From: SZUA-592 sp041556555
Lineage (GTDB): Bacteria > Pseudomonadota > Gammaproteobacteria > Eutrophobiales > Eutrophobiaceae
Direction: 5' to 3'
DNA length: 20,444 nucleotides
NCBI GenBank assembly: GCA_041556555.1
Contig: JBFFIE010000039.1
Span: 1 to 20,444, forward strand
Shown here: positions 13,637 to 20,444 of the stretch, one piece after another
How the letters are laid out: each line of letters starts with the position of its first letter
How positions within the stretch are numbered: position 1 is the first letter of the stretch
Translations under genes and position numbers: made by a program
Notes under the pieces: generated by a model
Told to the model about the DNA's origin: nothing
Database searches by the model: none
Seen by the model: only the letters and a program-made list of their open reading frames with translations

Positions 13637-15238
13637 ATGAGCGAAGCAGTCGTCCACGAAGATCATCACGAGCACCACGATCACAAACCAACTGGCATCG
13701 GCCGCTGGTTGTACTCTACTAACCATAAAGACATCGGTACCATGTACCTCGTCTTTGCGCTAATCATGTTCTTTATTGGTGGCGCTATGGCAATGGTGAT
13801 TCGCCTTGAGTTGTTTCAACCGGGCCTGCAATATGTAGACCCACTGTTTTTTAACTCAATGACCACCGTGCATGCCCTGGTCATGATCTTTGGTGCAGTC
13901 ATGCCGGCCGGCGTCGGATTGGCAAACTGGCTTATCCCGATGATGATTGGTGCGCCGGACATGGCCTTGCCGCGCTTGAACAACATGAGCTTCTGGATCC
14001 TGCCGTTTGCTTTTGCCTTGTTGCTGGGAACGATGTTCATGCCGGGCGGCGCCCCCAATGGTGGCTGGACCATGTATCCACCGTTGACTTTACAGCTTGG
14101 CGATGCGTTTCCATTCCTGATCTTTGCCGTTCACTTCCTGGGTATTTCCTCGATCATGGGCGCGATCAATATTATTGCCACGGTATTTAACATGCGCGCA
14201 CCGGGCATGACCTTCATGCGGCTGCCGTTGTTTGTCTGGACCTGGATCATCACCGCCTTCCTGTTAATTGCTTCGCTGCCTGTCCTTGCAGGTGCAGTGA
14301 CGATGATGCTGACCGACAAGTTCTTCGGCACCAGTTTCTTCAGCGCAGCCGGTGGCGGGGATCCGGTGATGTTCCAGCATATCTTCTGGTTCTTCGGTCA
14401 TCCCGAGGTGTATATCCTGATTCTTCCGGCCTTCGGTATCGTGTCGCAGATCCTGCCGACCTTTTCCCGCAAGCCCCTGTTCGGTTACGAGTCCATGGTC
14501 TATGCTACGGCCTCCATTGCGTTCCTGTCCTTCTTTGTCTGGGCGCACCACATGTTTACCGTCGGCATGCCGCTGGCCGGTGAACTGTTTTTCATGTATG
14601 CCACCATGTCGATTGCGGTACCCACCGGCGTGAAGATATTTAACTGGGTGGCCACCATGTGGCGGGGCTCCTTGACCTTTGAAACCCCGATGCTGTTCAG
14701 TCTTGCCTTCGTTATCCTGTTCTCCATCGGCGGCTTCTCAGGCCTGATGCTCGCCATCACCCCGGTAGACTTCCAGTATCACGATACCTATTTCGTGGTA
14801 GCCCATTTCCACTATGTGCTGGTGACCGGGTCGGTCTTTGCCCTCTTTGCCGGCGTGTATTACTGGCTGCCGAAATGGACCGGTCATATGTATAACGAAA
14901 CCTTGGGTAAGTGGCATTTCTGGATCTCGACCATCTCGGTTAACGTCCTGTTCTTCCCACAACACTTCCTGGGTCTGGCCGGCATGCCGCGCCGTATCCC
15001 GGACTACTCGGTACAGTTCGCGGACTTCAATATGATTTCCAGTATCGGTGGCTTTGTCTTTGGCGTCAGTCAATTGTTGTTTGTCTACATTGTGATCCAA
15101 TGTATTCGGGGTGGTGAAAAGGCCACGAACCAGGTCTGGGAAGGAGCCCATGGCCTTGAATGGACCTTACCCTCACCGCCGCCGTTCCACTCGTTCACAA
15201 CGCCGCCAAAAGTGACGGACGCAACAGCGCATTCATAA
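13637..15238 (+). CDS. coxA: Cytochrome c oxidase subunit I (A-family heme-copper oxidase)
   Basis: CoxA is the catalytic, proton-pumping subunit with heme a and a heme a3-CuB centre. Of 533 residues, the following are visible: heme a ligands H79 and H392, heme a3 ligand H390 (VVAHFHYVL), CuB ligands H255, H304 and H305, and the crosslinking Y259. The D-channel residues N97, D108, N115 and E257 (GHPEVYI) and the K-channel K333 (PTGVKIF) are all present with the spacing of the A1 subfamily, so proton pumping is expected. The N-terminus is unusually rich in histidine (six in residues 7-16). AAGAGG sits 8 bp before ATG 13637. A 12-bp gap separates it from a small membrane protein gene. Confidence 0.99.
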   Translation: MSEAVVHEDHHEHHDHKPTGIGRWLYSTNHKDIGTMYLVFALIMFFIGGAMAMVIRLELFQPGLQYVDPLFFNSMTTVHALVMIFGAVMPAGVGLANWLIPMMIGAPDMALPRLNNMSFWILPFAFALLLGTMFMPGGAPNGGWTMYPPLTLQLGDAFPFLIFAVHFLGISSIMGAINIIATVFNMRAPGMTFMRLPLFVWTWIITAFLLIASLPVLAGAVTMMLTDKFFGTSFFSAAGGGDPVMFQHIFWFFGHPEVYILILPAFGIVSQILPTFSRKPLFGYESMVYATASIAFLSFFVWAHHMFTVGMPLAGELFFMYATMSIAVPTGVKIFNWVATMWRGSLTFETPMLFSLAFVILFSIGGFSGLMLAITPVDFQYHDTYFVVAHFHYVLVTGSVFALFAGVYYWLPKWTGHMYNETLGKWHFWISTISVNVLFFPQHFLGLAGMPRRIPDYSVQFADFNMISSIGGFVFGVSQLLFVYIVIQCIRGGEKATNQVWEGAHGLEWTLPSPPPFHSFTTPPKVTDATAHS

Positions 15239-15250
15239 TCAGCGGCAAGC

Positions 15251-15382
15251 ATGGACCAACAGCAACATAATCCCAAGGTATCGCCTGGGACCGCAGCCAG
15301 GAACAAGCGGCTGGCGATTATTCTGGCGTTAGTTGCGCTTGCTTTTTATGTCGGGTTTATCCTGTTGCAGGTGTCTAAATGA
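15251..15382 (+). CDS. 43-residue single-TM protein between coxA and ctaG
   Basis: ATG 15251 opens a 43-codon frame beginning MDQQQHNPKVSPGTAARNKR, followed by one hydrophobic helix (about 21-39, LAIILALVALAFYVGFILL) and ending QVSK. The charged NKR before the helix predicts a cytoplasmic N-terminus. The stop overlaps the ctaG start as ATGA, which argues for a real, coupled gene; it fills the gap between two oxidase genes exactly. Small proteins of this type at this position are sometimes annotated as cytochrome oxidase small assembly protein. The role is unproven. No strong Shine-Dalgarno is visible. Confidence 0.75.
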   Translation: MDQQQHNPKVSPGTAARNKRLAIILALVALAFYVGFILLQVSK

Positions 15383-15951
15383 GCGAGCATAACGTAACAA
15401 AAACGGCGGGCAAGCTGGGAGTGCTTGCAGTGTTGATGTTTGGTTTCGGTTATGCACTGATACCGCTCTACAATGTGTTTTGTGAAGTCACTGGTCTCAA
15501 TGGCAAGACGGGTACGGTGTCGAGCCAGCAAGTTGAAAAAATTGTAGTGGATATGAACCGGGTGGTGACCGTACAGTTTGATACCACTATTAATGGTAAC
15601 TTACCCTGGAGATTCAAGTCGGTTGAAAAGAAATTGAGGGTACATCCCGGTGAAGTAAAGGACGCCGTATTTGTTGTTGAGAACACATCGGATCGGGCGA
15701 TCGTGGGACAGGCAATACCCAGCGTAGCGCCGGCAGAAGCATCTATCTATTTCAACAAGACCGAGTGCTTTTGTTTTACGCAACAAACCCTGGCGCCGGG
15801 AGAAACAAAAGAAATGCTGGTCAGGTTTGTCGTTGGCAATGAACTGCCGGATAAAATATCCACTATGACATTGTCTTATACATTCTTTATGGCACCGGAA
15901 GACAAACAGACCGCAGACAGAAAAGAAAATACAACAGAACAACAGATTTAG
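15379..15951 (+). CDS. ctaG: Cytochrome c oxidase assembly protein CtaG (Cox11 family)
   Basis: CtaG/Cox11 is a membrane-anchored periplasmic chaperone that delivers copper to the CuB site of subunit I. The 190-residue protein has one N-terminal helix (about 12-30), a conserved Cys after it (C35 in NVFCEVTG), and the copper-binding CFCF motif with C130 and C132 in KTECFCFTQQ. Between them are the family's NLPWRF (74-79) and AIPSVAP (112-118). Length is typical. It overlaps the small upstream gene by four bases and lies 31 bp before coxC, an arrangement known from alpha- and gammaproteobacterial oxidase operons. The C-terminal tail (about 173-190) is charged and not conserved. Confidence 0.97.
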   Translation: MSEHNVTKTAGKLGVLAVLMFGFGYALIPLYNVFCEVTGLNGKTGTVSSQQVEKIVVDMNRVVTVQFDTTINGNLPWRFKSVEKKLRVHPGEVKDAVFVVENTSDRAIVGQAIPSVAPAEASIYFNKTECFCFTQQTLAPGETKEMLVRFVVGNELPDKISTMTLSYTFFMAPEDKQTADRKENTTEQQI

Positions 15952-15982
15952 TTAAATTATTATTCGATAACGGGGAGCTATC

Positions 15983-16864
15983 ATGTCGGATTCACATAGC
16001 ACTTACTTTATACCTGAGCCAAGCCGCTGGCCGATTGTCGGGACCGTCGCCTTGTTCATTGCCTTTGTTGGCGCCGCCATTATGTTAAACGGTTCCGCGT
16101 TTGGCACTTTAATCCTCGGCTTCGGTTTCGCCGCCATCGTTTATATGTTTGCCGGCTGGTTTGCCGATGTGATTGGTGAAAGCATTGCCGGAAAATACAA
16201 CAAGCAGGTCGATGTTAGTTTTCGTTGGGGTATGGCCTGGTTTATCTTTTCCGAAGTCATGTTCTTCGCCGCCTTTTTTGGTGCCCTGTTTTATGCGCGA
16301 GTTTTCTCTGTGCCGTGGCTGGCCGGAGAAGGCGCCAAGCTGATTACCCACGAACTGCTGTGGCCGGAATTCTTTTATGAATGGCCATTAATGGTTATCC
16401 CGGATCTGGAAGCATTTGCCTCATCTCTGTACAACGAGGTTATCCCGGCCTGGGGTATTCCGGCGATTAATACGGCCATCCTGCTTTCCAGTGGTTTGAC
16501 TGTTACCTTCGCCCACTGGGCCCTGAAAAAGAACAACCGCTCCGGTCTGTGTTGGTGGTTGGCCGCAACGGTGCTGCTGGGCTTAATATTTGTGTTTTTA
16601 CAGGCAGGAGAGTACATCCATTCTTATCATGAACTCAACGTGAAGCTCACATCCGGCATATACGGATCCACCTTCTTCATGTTGACAGGGTTCCACGGAT
16701 TCCATGTGACCATGGGGGCAACCATGTTGCTGGTGATCCTGATCCGATCCATCAAGGGTCACTTCAGTGAACACGACCATTTCGCCTTTGAAGGTGTTGC
16801 CTGGTACTGGCACTTTGTAGACGTAGTATGGTTAGGTCTGTTTATTTTCGTTTACTGGATCTAG
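15983..16864 (+). CDS. coxC: Cytochrome c oxidase subunit III
   Basis: CoxC is the seven-helix subunit that binds lipids beside subunit I and helps to sustain proton uptake and enzyme stability. The 293 residues show the long-helix signature FRWGMAWFIFSEVMFF with the conserved membrane glutamate E91, the QAGEY segment, LTGFHGFHVTMGA, and the C-terminal WYWHFVDVVWLGLF, all hallmarks of the family. A loop between helices (about 110-155) is longer than in mitochondrial subunit III, as in many bacterial forms. GGGGAG at 15972-15977 lies 5 bp before the ATG. It is the last oxidase structural gene, and a strong hairpin follows the stop. Confidence 0.98.
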   Translation: MSDSHSTYFIPEPSRWPIVGTVALFIAFVGAAIMLNGSAFGTLILGFGFAAIVYMFAGWFADVIGESIAGKYNKQVDVSFRWGMAWFIFSEVMFFAAFFGALFYARVFSVPWLAGEGAKLITHELLWPEFFYEWPLMVIPDLEAFASSLYNEVIPAWGIPAINTAILLSSGLTVTFAHWALKKNNRSGLCWWLAATVLLGLIFVFLQAGEYIHSYHELNVKLTSGIYGSTFFMLTGFHGFHVTMGATMLLVILIRSIKGHFSEHDHFAFEGVAWYWHFVDVVWLGLFIFVYWI

Positions 16865-16883
16865 ACAGAGGCAAGCATGTAAA

Positions 16884-16911
16884 AAAGGGCGCTGCTATTG
16901 CAGCGCCCTTT
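16884..16911. terminator. Bidirectional hairpin terminator after coxC
   Basis: A perfect 12-bp stem, AAAGGGCGCTGC paired with GCAGCGCCCTTT, with loop TATT (16896-16899) is flanked by A-runs on the left and a T-rich stretch on the right, so it can work in both directions. It ends the coxC transcript about 20 bp past the stop. On the minus strand it overlaps the last codons and stop of the DUF2909 gene. Confidence 0.88.
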
Positions 16912-17158
16912 CTGTTTCTGTTGCCTGTTCAGGAAACAGACCGTGTGGTTCTATCAACCCGGTGGCCATTCCGATAAACAGTAATATAAAAAGCAGTATT
17001 GATAAAGAGATCCTGACGGTCAGGGATTTAACTGTATTGTCGGATGATCCCTTGTCCCTGACAAGGAAAAACATGCCAGAAGCAAGCGAAACGATGATGA
17101 TTGCCAGCAACAGGAAAACGATTAATTTAAATATGAATGCAAGACTCATTTTTAACAC
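16895..17158 (-). CDS. DUF2909-type twin-transmembrane protein
   Basis: The 87-residue product has two hydrophobic helices (about 5-29 and 46-68) around a polar loop with FFLVRDKGSSDNTVKSLTVR. This two-helix layout, the SGxFFLVRD motif and the place beside SURF1 and coxC fit DUF2909, a small membrane family linked to oxidase clusters; in P. aeruginosa a hypothetical gene occupies the same place. Function unknown. The frame can start at GTG 17158 or ATG 17149; neither has a clear ribosome site. Its TAG stop (16895-16897) sits at the loop of the coxC terminator, so the 3' end of the coding region forms one arm of the hairpin. It is convergent to coxC and divergent from SURF1. Confidence 0.75.
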   Translation of the reverse strand: MLKMSLAFIFKLIVFLLLAIIIVSLASGMFFLVRDKGSSDNTVKSLTVRISLSILLFILLFIGMATGLIEPHGLFPEQATETERALQ

Positions 17159-17228
17159 TTAGATTTGTCGTACAGGATACGAAGTATACGCTTGATGTTC
17201 ACGAATAACAGCAAATTGGTCGATTAAA

Positions 17229-17969
17229 ATGTTAATGATTGGCAGGTACCAGTTCAAAGCGGGAATATTGCCTACGTTAATAACAGTACTGGTATTTCCT
17301 TGCCTGATTGCTCTTGGTTTCTGGCAGCTCGACAGGGCCGAACAAAAACGTGTGATGCACAACGTGTTCCTTGAACGCAAACAGGCTGATGCCATTAAAC
17401 TGAATGAAAGGATGTTGTCAGCGGATCCGGAAGAGCTCTACTGGAGACATATTGAGTTAAGTGGTGAGTTTAAAGGAGAAAGGAAAATCTTTCTGGACAA
17501 CCAAGTGCTGAATCGCAAGGCGGGCTACTATGTCTATGTTTTGTTTAGTCCGGTCGGCAGCGATCAGTCAGTATTGATCAATTACGGCTGGATCGCAGCA
17601 GGCTCAGACAGAACGCTGTTGCCGGAAGTGGATTTGCCCAATGGTACGGTCACACTTGAGGGCATCATTAAAGGCGTTCCCTCAACCGGTATTACCCTGG
17701 AAGAGACAGCGGTTGAATCGATACAAAATAACATCCGGGCACAGAGCATCAACATCGGTAAGTTATCAAACTTGCTGAATGAAAAACTGGCACCGTTTAT
17801 TGTGCGGCTGGAAAAGGAGTCACCATTTGGATTGACCAGGCAATGGGCACTGCCTGGTTCGGATGAGGCTATGCACCTGGGTTATGCTTTTCAGTGGTTT
17901 GCACTTGCAGCCACCTTGCTGGTGATATTTATCGTGGTTAATTTACATAAAGACAAAAGCAATGAGTGA
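17229..17969 (+). CDS. SURF1-family cytochrome oxidase assembly protein
   Basis: SURF1 (Shy1) assists insertion of heme a into subunit I. The 246-residue protein has the family layout: an N-terminal helix (about 12-31) with the conserved GFWQLDRAEQK (30-40), a large periplasmic domain with IFLDNQVLNRKAGYYVY (87-103) and INYGWI (117-122), and a C-terminal helix entered by HLGYAFQWFALA (216-227). The start is ATG 17229, with an ATG two codons later as an alternative; no Shine-Dalgarno is clear. A 70-bp gap separates it from the divergent DUF2909 gene and must hold any promoter. Its end overlaps the next gene by 8 bases. Confidence 0.93.
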   Translation: MLMIGRYQFKAGILPTLITVLVFPCLIALGFWQLDRAEQKRVMHNVFLERKQADAIKLNERMLSADPEELYWRHIELSGEFKGERKIFLDNQVLNRKAGYYVYVLFSPVGSDQSVLINYGWIAAGSDRTLLPEVDLPNGTVTLEGIIKGVPSTGITLEETAVESIQNNIRAQSINIGKLSNLLNEKLAPFIVRLEKESPFGLTRQWALPGSDEAMHLGYAFQWFALAATLLVIFIVVNLHKDKSNE

Positions 17970-18567
17970 AGAGCAGAAAGACAGAGCACGGAAGGCACGC
18001 CTCACAATCACCATTGTCGCGGCACTGTTCCTGTTGCCAATCCTCGCCTCCTGGTTCCTGGTGTTTTTCACCGATTACAAACCTGGATCCGGCGGCACAG
18101 AACATGGGATTCTGATACAGCCTGCCCGGCAACTGCAGAATGTAATGTTGACGGATCCGATTACCGGCAAGAAACATGGCCTGCATGATAAGTGGACGCT
18201 GTTGAGCCCTGCTCTAGGTGACTGCAAAGAGCAATGTCAAAACAATATATATTCGATGCGCCAGATTCGGCTGGCCATGGGCAAGGAGATGCAACGCGTC
18301 CAACGGGTCACGTTTTTCAGTAACAAGTCGTACCTTGAAAACACAGAGGAATTATTTGCAGACTATCCTGGCCACCAGGTACTGTTCGCCCCGGCAAGCC
18401 AGCAGGACTTTGGGAAATTACTCGCTGTCGAAGCCGTCGATACGAACAATGCCATTTATCTGGTCGATCCGGCCGGGTTTCTGGTCATCTGTTACCCACA
18501 GGGCACGGATCCTTCCGGGATCATCAAAGACATGAAGCGCCTGTTAAGGATCTCGAAACTGGATTGA
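17962..18567 (+). CDS. Membrane-anchored Sco/thioredoxin-fold-like protein of the oxidase cluster
   Basis: The 201-residue protein has a basic N-terminus (KDRARKARL), one helix (about 14-36), then a periplasmic domain. WTLLSPALGDCKEQC places a CxxxC pair (C88, C92) where Sco copper chaperones have theirs, and AIYLVDPAGFLVI (164-176) resembles the Sco strand after the distal histidine. At that place, however, this protein reads VDTNNAIYLVD with no histidine, so classic Sco copper binding (two Cys, one His) seems altered. The GDPxVP segment is also missing. It overlaps SURF1 by 8 bases and lies 7 bp before ctaA; P. aeruginosa has an uncharacterised gene in the same position. A role in oxidase assembly, perhaps thiol exchange with a copper site, is inferred. 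Confidence 0.65.
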   Translation: MSEEQKDRARKARLTITIVAALFLLPILASWFLVFFTDYKPGSGGTEHGILIQPARQLQNVMLTDPITGKKHGLHDKWTLLSPALGDCKEQCQNNIYSMRQIRLAMGKEMQRVQRVTFFSNKSYLENTEELFADYPGHQVLFAPASQQDFGKLLAVEAVDTNNAIYLVDPAGFLVICYPQGTDPSGIIKDMKRLLRISKLD

Positions 18568-18574
18568 TGACCAA

Positions 18575-19570
18575 ATGAATAATAGGCTGTTCATAATATG
18601 TGCCAGGGTGGCCGTGGTTCTTGCCCTGTTTGTGGTGGTGCTGGGCGCATATGTTCGGCTTTCCCACGCTGGCCTTGGTTGTCCTGACTGGCCCGGCTGT
18701 TACGGAGAGATGGTTGTTTCGGGGGGAATTGCCGATACGGAACACCTTTATGATCGGCCCTTCGAGAGCGGCAAGGCCTGGAAGGAAATGATGCACCGCT
18801 ACGCCGCCGGGATCCTGGGCCTGTTAATCTTTGCCATTGCAATCATGGCATGGCGCCAGCGAAATTCCCTGGAGATTGGGGCCGGCCTGCCGACCCTAAT
18901 CGCCATTCTGGTCGTATTCCAGGCCTTGTTGGGTATGTGGACGGTCACCCTGTTGCTCAAGCCTGTTATCGTGGTGGCTCATCTCCTGGGCGGATTGACG
19001 ATCCTTTCCTTGCTATTTTGGCTAAATCTGAAATTGCGGGACCCGTCATTGGCCATAGTTACCGGCCATCCCGGTATTACCCCTTGGGCCCTTGCTGCGA
19101 TAGTGATCGTGGCACTGCAGATTTCCCTGGGCGGCTGGACCAGTGCCAATTATGCAGCACTAATATGCCCGGATTTCCCAACCTGTCAAAGTAGCTGGTG
19201 GCCACCGATGGATTTCCAGGATGGGTTTATCCTCTGGCGTGGACTGGGCGTGGATTACGAGGGCGGCGTACTGCCGGCAGAAGGACGGACTGCGATCCAT
19301 ATGGCCCACCGGATTGGCGCCGTAATTACCGCCCTGTTCATCGGCCTGCTGGGTTTACGGCTGATTCTGAAAAAGGATTTGCGAATGACCGGTATCATCC
19401 TGCTGCTGGTCCTCTCACTGCAGATCCTGCTGGGCATTTCCAATGTCCTGCTGCGACTGCCCCTGCCGGTCGCGGTAGCACACAATGGGATAGCTGCGGT
19501 ATTATTGCTGACCCTGGTCACCCTGCTGCATCAGGTCCTTGTTCCAAAACCATCCGGGAGTCTAGTGTGA
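18575..19570 (+). CDS. ctaA: Heme A synthase (CtaA/COX15 family)
   Basis: CtaA oxidises the C8 methyl of heme O to a formyl group, giving heme A. The 331-residue, eight-helix protein has two similar halves. Visible are the first Cys pair C36/C42 in GLGCPDWPGC, a second pair C198/C204 in LICPDFPTC, and candidate heme-binding histidines H74 (MMHRYAAG), H136 (VAHLLGG), H245 (MAHRIGA, with H242 nearby) and H303 (VAHNGIA). The start is ATG 18575, 7 bp after the Sco-like gene; no clear ribosome site. The stop overlaps the ctaB start by four bases (GTGA), so heme A and heme O synthases are coupled in translation. Confidence 0.96.
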   Translation: MNNRLFIICARVAVVLALFVVVLGAYVRLSHAGLGCPDWPGCYGEMVVSGGIADTEHLYDRPFESGKAWKEMMHRYAAGILGLLIFAIAIMAWRQRNSLEIGAGLPTLIAILVVFQALLGMWTVTLLLKPVIVVAHLLGGLTILSLLFWLNLKLRDPSLAIVTGHPGITPWALAAIVIVALQISLGGWTSANYAALICPDFPTCQSSWWPPMDFQDGFILWRGLGVDYEGGVLPAEGRTAIHMAHRIGAVITALFIGLLGLRLILKKDLRMTGIILLLVLSLQILLGISNVLLRLPLPVAVAHNGIAAVLLLTLVTLLHQVLVPKPSGSLV

Positions 19571-20444
19571 ATAACCAGTCCGGCATTGCCGTGCACGTAT
19601 CGAGCTGGAGGGACTATCTTGCCCTGTGCAAGCCCAAGATCGTTGCCTTGATCGTCTTTACTGCCATTGTCGGCATGTTCATGGCGTCTCCCGGTATGGT
19701 GCCGCTACAAGCCCTGCTTTTTGGAACACTGGGAATTGCCCTGGCAGCCTCCTCTGCCGCGGCAATCAATCACGTGGTCGATCATCGAATCGATTCGATC
19801 ATGGCCCGTACCATGCGCCGGCCCCTGCCCAAGGGCAAGGTCAGTTTACAGAATGCCGTGGTGTTTGCCTTTTTCCTGGGCGCCCTGTCCATGGTGATCC
19901 TGACTTACTTTGTCAACGTCCTCACAGCGGTACTTACTGTGGTTTCCCTGATTGGTTACGGTTTTGTCTATTCCATGTTTTTAAAGCGCGCCACGCCGCA
20001 GAACATTGTTATTGGTGGTGCAGCCGGCGCGGCACCACCGGTGCTGGGCTGGACTGCGGTGACCGGCACCCTGGATCCCCATTCCCTGTTGTTGTTTCTG
20101 ATCATCTTTGCCTGGACACCACCGCATTTCTGGGCGCTGGCGATATACCGCTGGAAGGATTATCAGAGTGTAGATATCCCGATGTTACCGGTGACCCATG
20201 GCACGGACTACACACGACTGCACATCCTGCTCTATACCATCGTCTTGTTTATCGTCAGCCTGTTACCGTTTGTAACCGTGATGAGTGGCCCGGTTTATCT
20301 GGTAGGAGCTATTTTGCTGGGTGGCGGGTTCTTGTATTACGCAATCAGGATGCAGTTTGATAAGAATGACCGGCTAGCCATGCAAACCTTTTCCTATTCC
20401 ATTGTTTACCTGATGGCACTGTTTGCGTTGTTGTTAATCGATCA
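19567..20444 (+). CDS. ctaB: Heme O synthase (protoheme IX farnesyltransferase), 3' end cut by window
   Basis: CtaB (CyoE) attaches a farnesyl group to heme B, giving heme O for CtaA. The frame runs from GTG 19567 to the window edge, about 292 codons, nearly the full family length. It has WRDYLALCKPKIV (14-26), the prenyl-diphosphate/Mg motif N68-x3-D72-x3-D76 in AINHVVDHRIDSIMARTMRR, and a second Asp-containing loop with HFWALAIYRWKDYQSVDIPM. Nine helices are implied by its hydrophobic pattern. The GTG overlaps the ctaA stop; GTG 19591 is an alternative. In P. aeruginosa a Sco gene follows ctaB, so one may lie just outside this window. Confidence 0.96.
   Translation, partial: MNNQSGIAVHVSSWRDYLALCKPKIVALIVFTAIVGMFMASPGMVPLQALLFGTLGIALAASSAAAINHVVDHRIDSIMARTMRRPLPKGKVSLQNAVVFAFFLGALSMVILTYFVNVLTAVLTVVSLIGYGFVYSMFLKRATPQNIVIGGAAGAAPPVLGWTAVTGTLDPHSLLLFLIIFAWTPPHFWALAIYRWKDYQSVDIPMLPVTHGTDYTRLHILLYTIVLFIVSLLPFVTVMSGPVYLVGAILLGGGFLYYAIRMQFDKNDRLAMQTFSYSIVYLMALFALLLID

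Noticed and set aside
19626..20360. A 244-codon open frame overlapping ctaB
   Set aside because: It is the +1/+2 shadow of ctaB; its translation has no recognisable motif and the ctaB frame keeps all family motifs.
1..20444. CRISPR arrays, transposases, integrases, tRNA or rRNA genes
   Set aside because: None seen: no regularly spaced repeats, no transposase motifs, and tightly packed housekeeping genes throughout.

Overview
The window looks like the replication-origin neighbourhood of a gammaproteobacterial chromosome. The gene order yidC-yidD-rnpA-rpmH (minus strand) / dnaA-dnaN-recF-gyrB (plus strand), GyrB of 803 residues, a Pseudomonas-type RecF carrying two parS-like palindromes, and a ctaC-ctaD-ctaG-ctaE-(DUF2909)-SURF1-ctaA-ctaB cluster in the order known from Pseudomonas aeruginosa all point that way. 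I cannot name a genus. No mobile element, CRISPR array, tRNA or rRNA is visible, and no stretch longer than about 205 bp lacks a gene.

Layout. (1) 1-834, minus strand: the 5' end of yidC, then yidD, rnpA and rpmH, read away from the origin. (2) 835-1039 and 2375-2574: two intergenic regions flanking dnaA, both with DnaA boxes. The second is more AT-rich and has one perfect and three near-perfect boxes, so it is the better oriC candidate. (3) 1040-7212: dnaA, dnaN, recF and gyrB (initiator, sliding clamp, recombination mediator, gyrase B). Two parS-type palindromes lie inside recF, so initiation and segregation signals sit within about 2.5 kb. (4) 7217-7933: a ComF/GntX-family gene on the minus strand, convergent with gyrB and divergent from bioB. 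(5) 7981-11753: bioB-bioF-bioC-bioD, a compact biotin operon without bioA or bioH. (6) 11894-16864: a DUF2244 membrane protein, then an aa3/caa3-type cytochrome c oxidase operon: CoxB with a fused cytochrome c domain, CoxA, a 43-residue single-TM protein, CtaG and CoxC. It ends in a strong hairpin. (7) 16895-17158: a small DUF2909 membrane protein on the minus strand whose stop codon lies in that hairpin. (8) 17229-20444: SURF1, a membrane-anchored Sco-like protein, heme A synthase CtaA and heme O synthase CtaB (cut by the window end), overlapping or nearly so.

How the parts fit. The left third is housekeeping for replication, ribosomes and membrane insertion. The right half builds one terminal oxidase: structural subunits, copper delivery (CtaG, perhaps the Sco-like protein), heme O/A synthesis (CtaB, CtaA) and assembly (SURF1). 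I found no clearly unprecedented system. The points most worth a second look are the Sco-like protein that keeps CxxxC but seems to lack the distal His, the 43-aa oxidase-linked peptide, the His-rich CoxA N-terminus, the missing bioH at the bioF-bioC junction, and the paired parS sites in recF.
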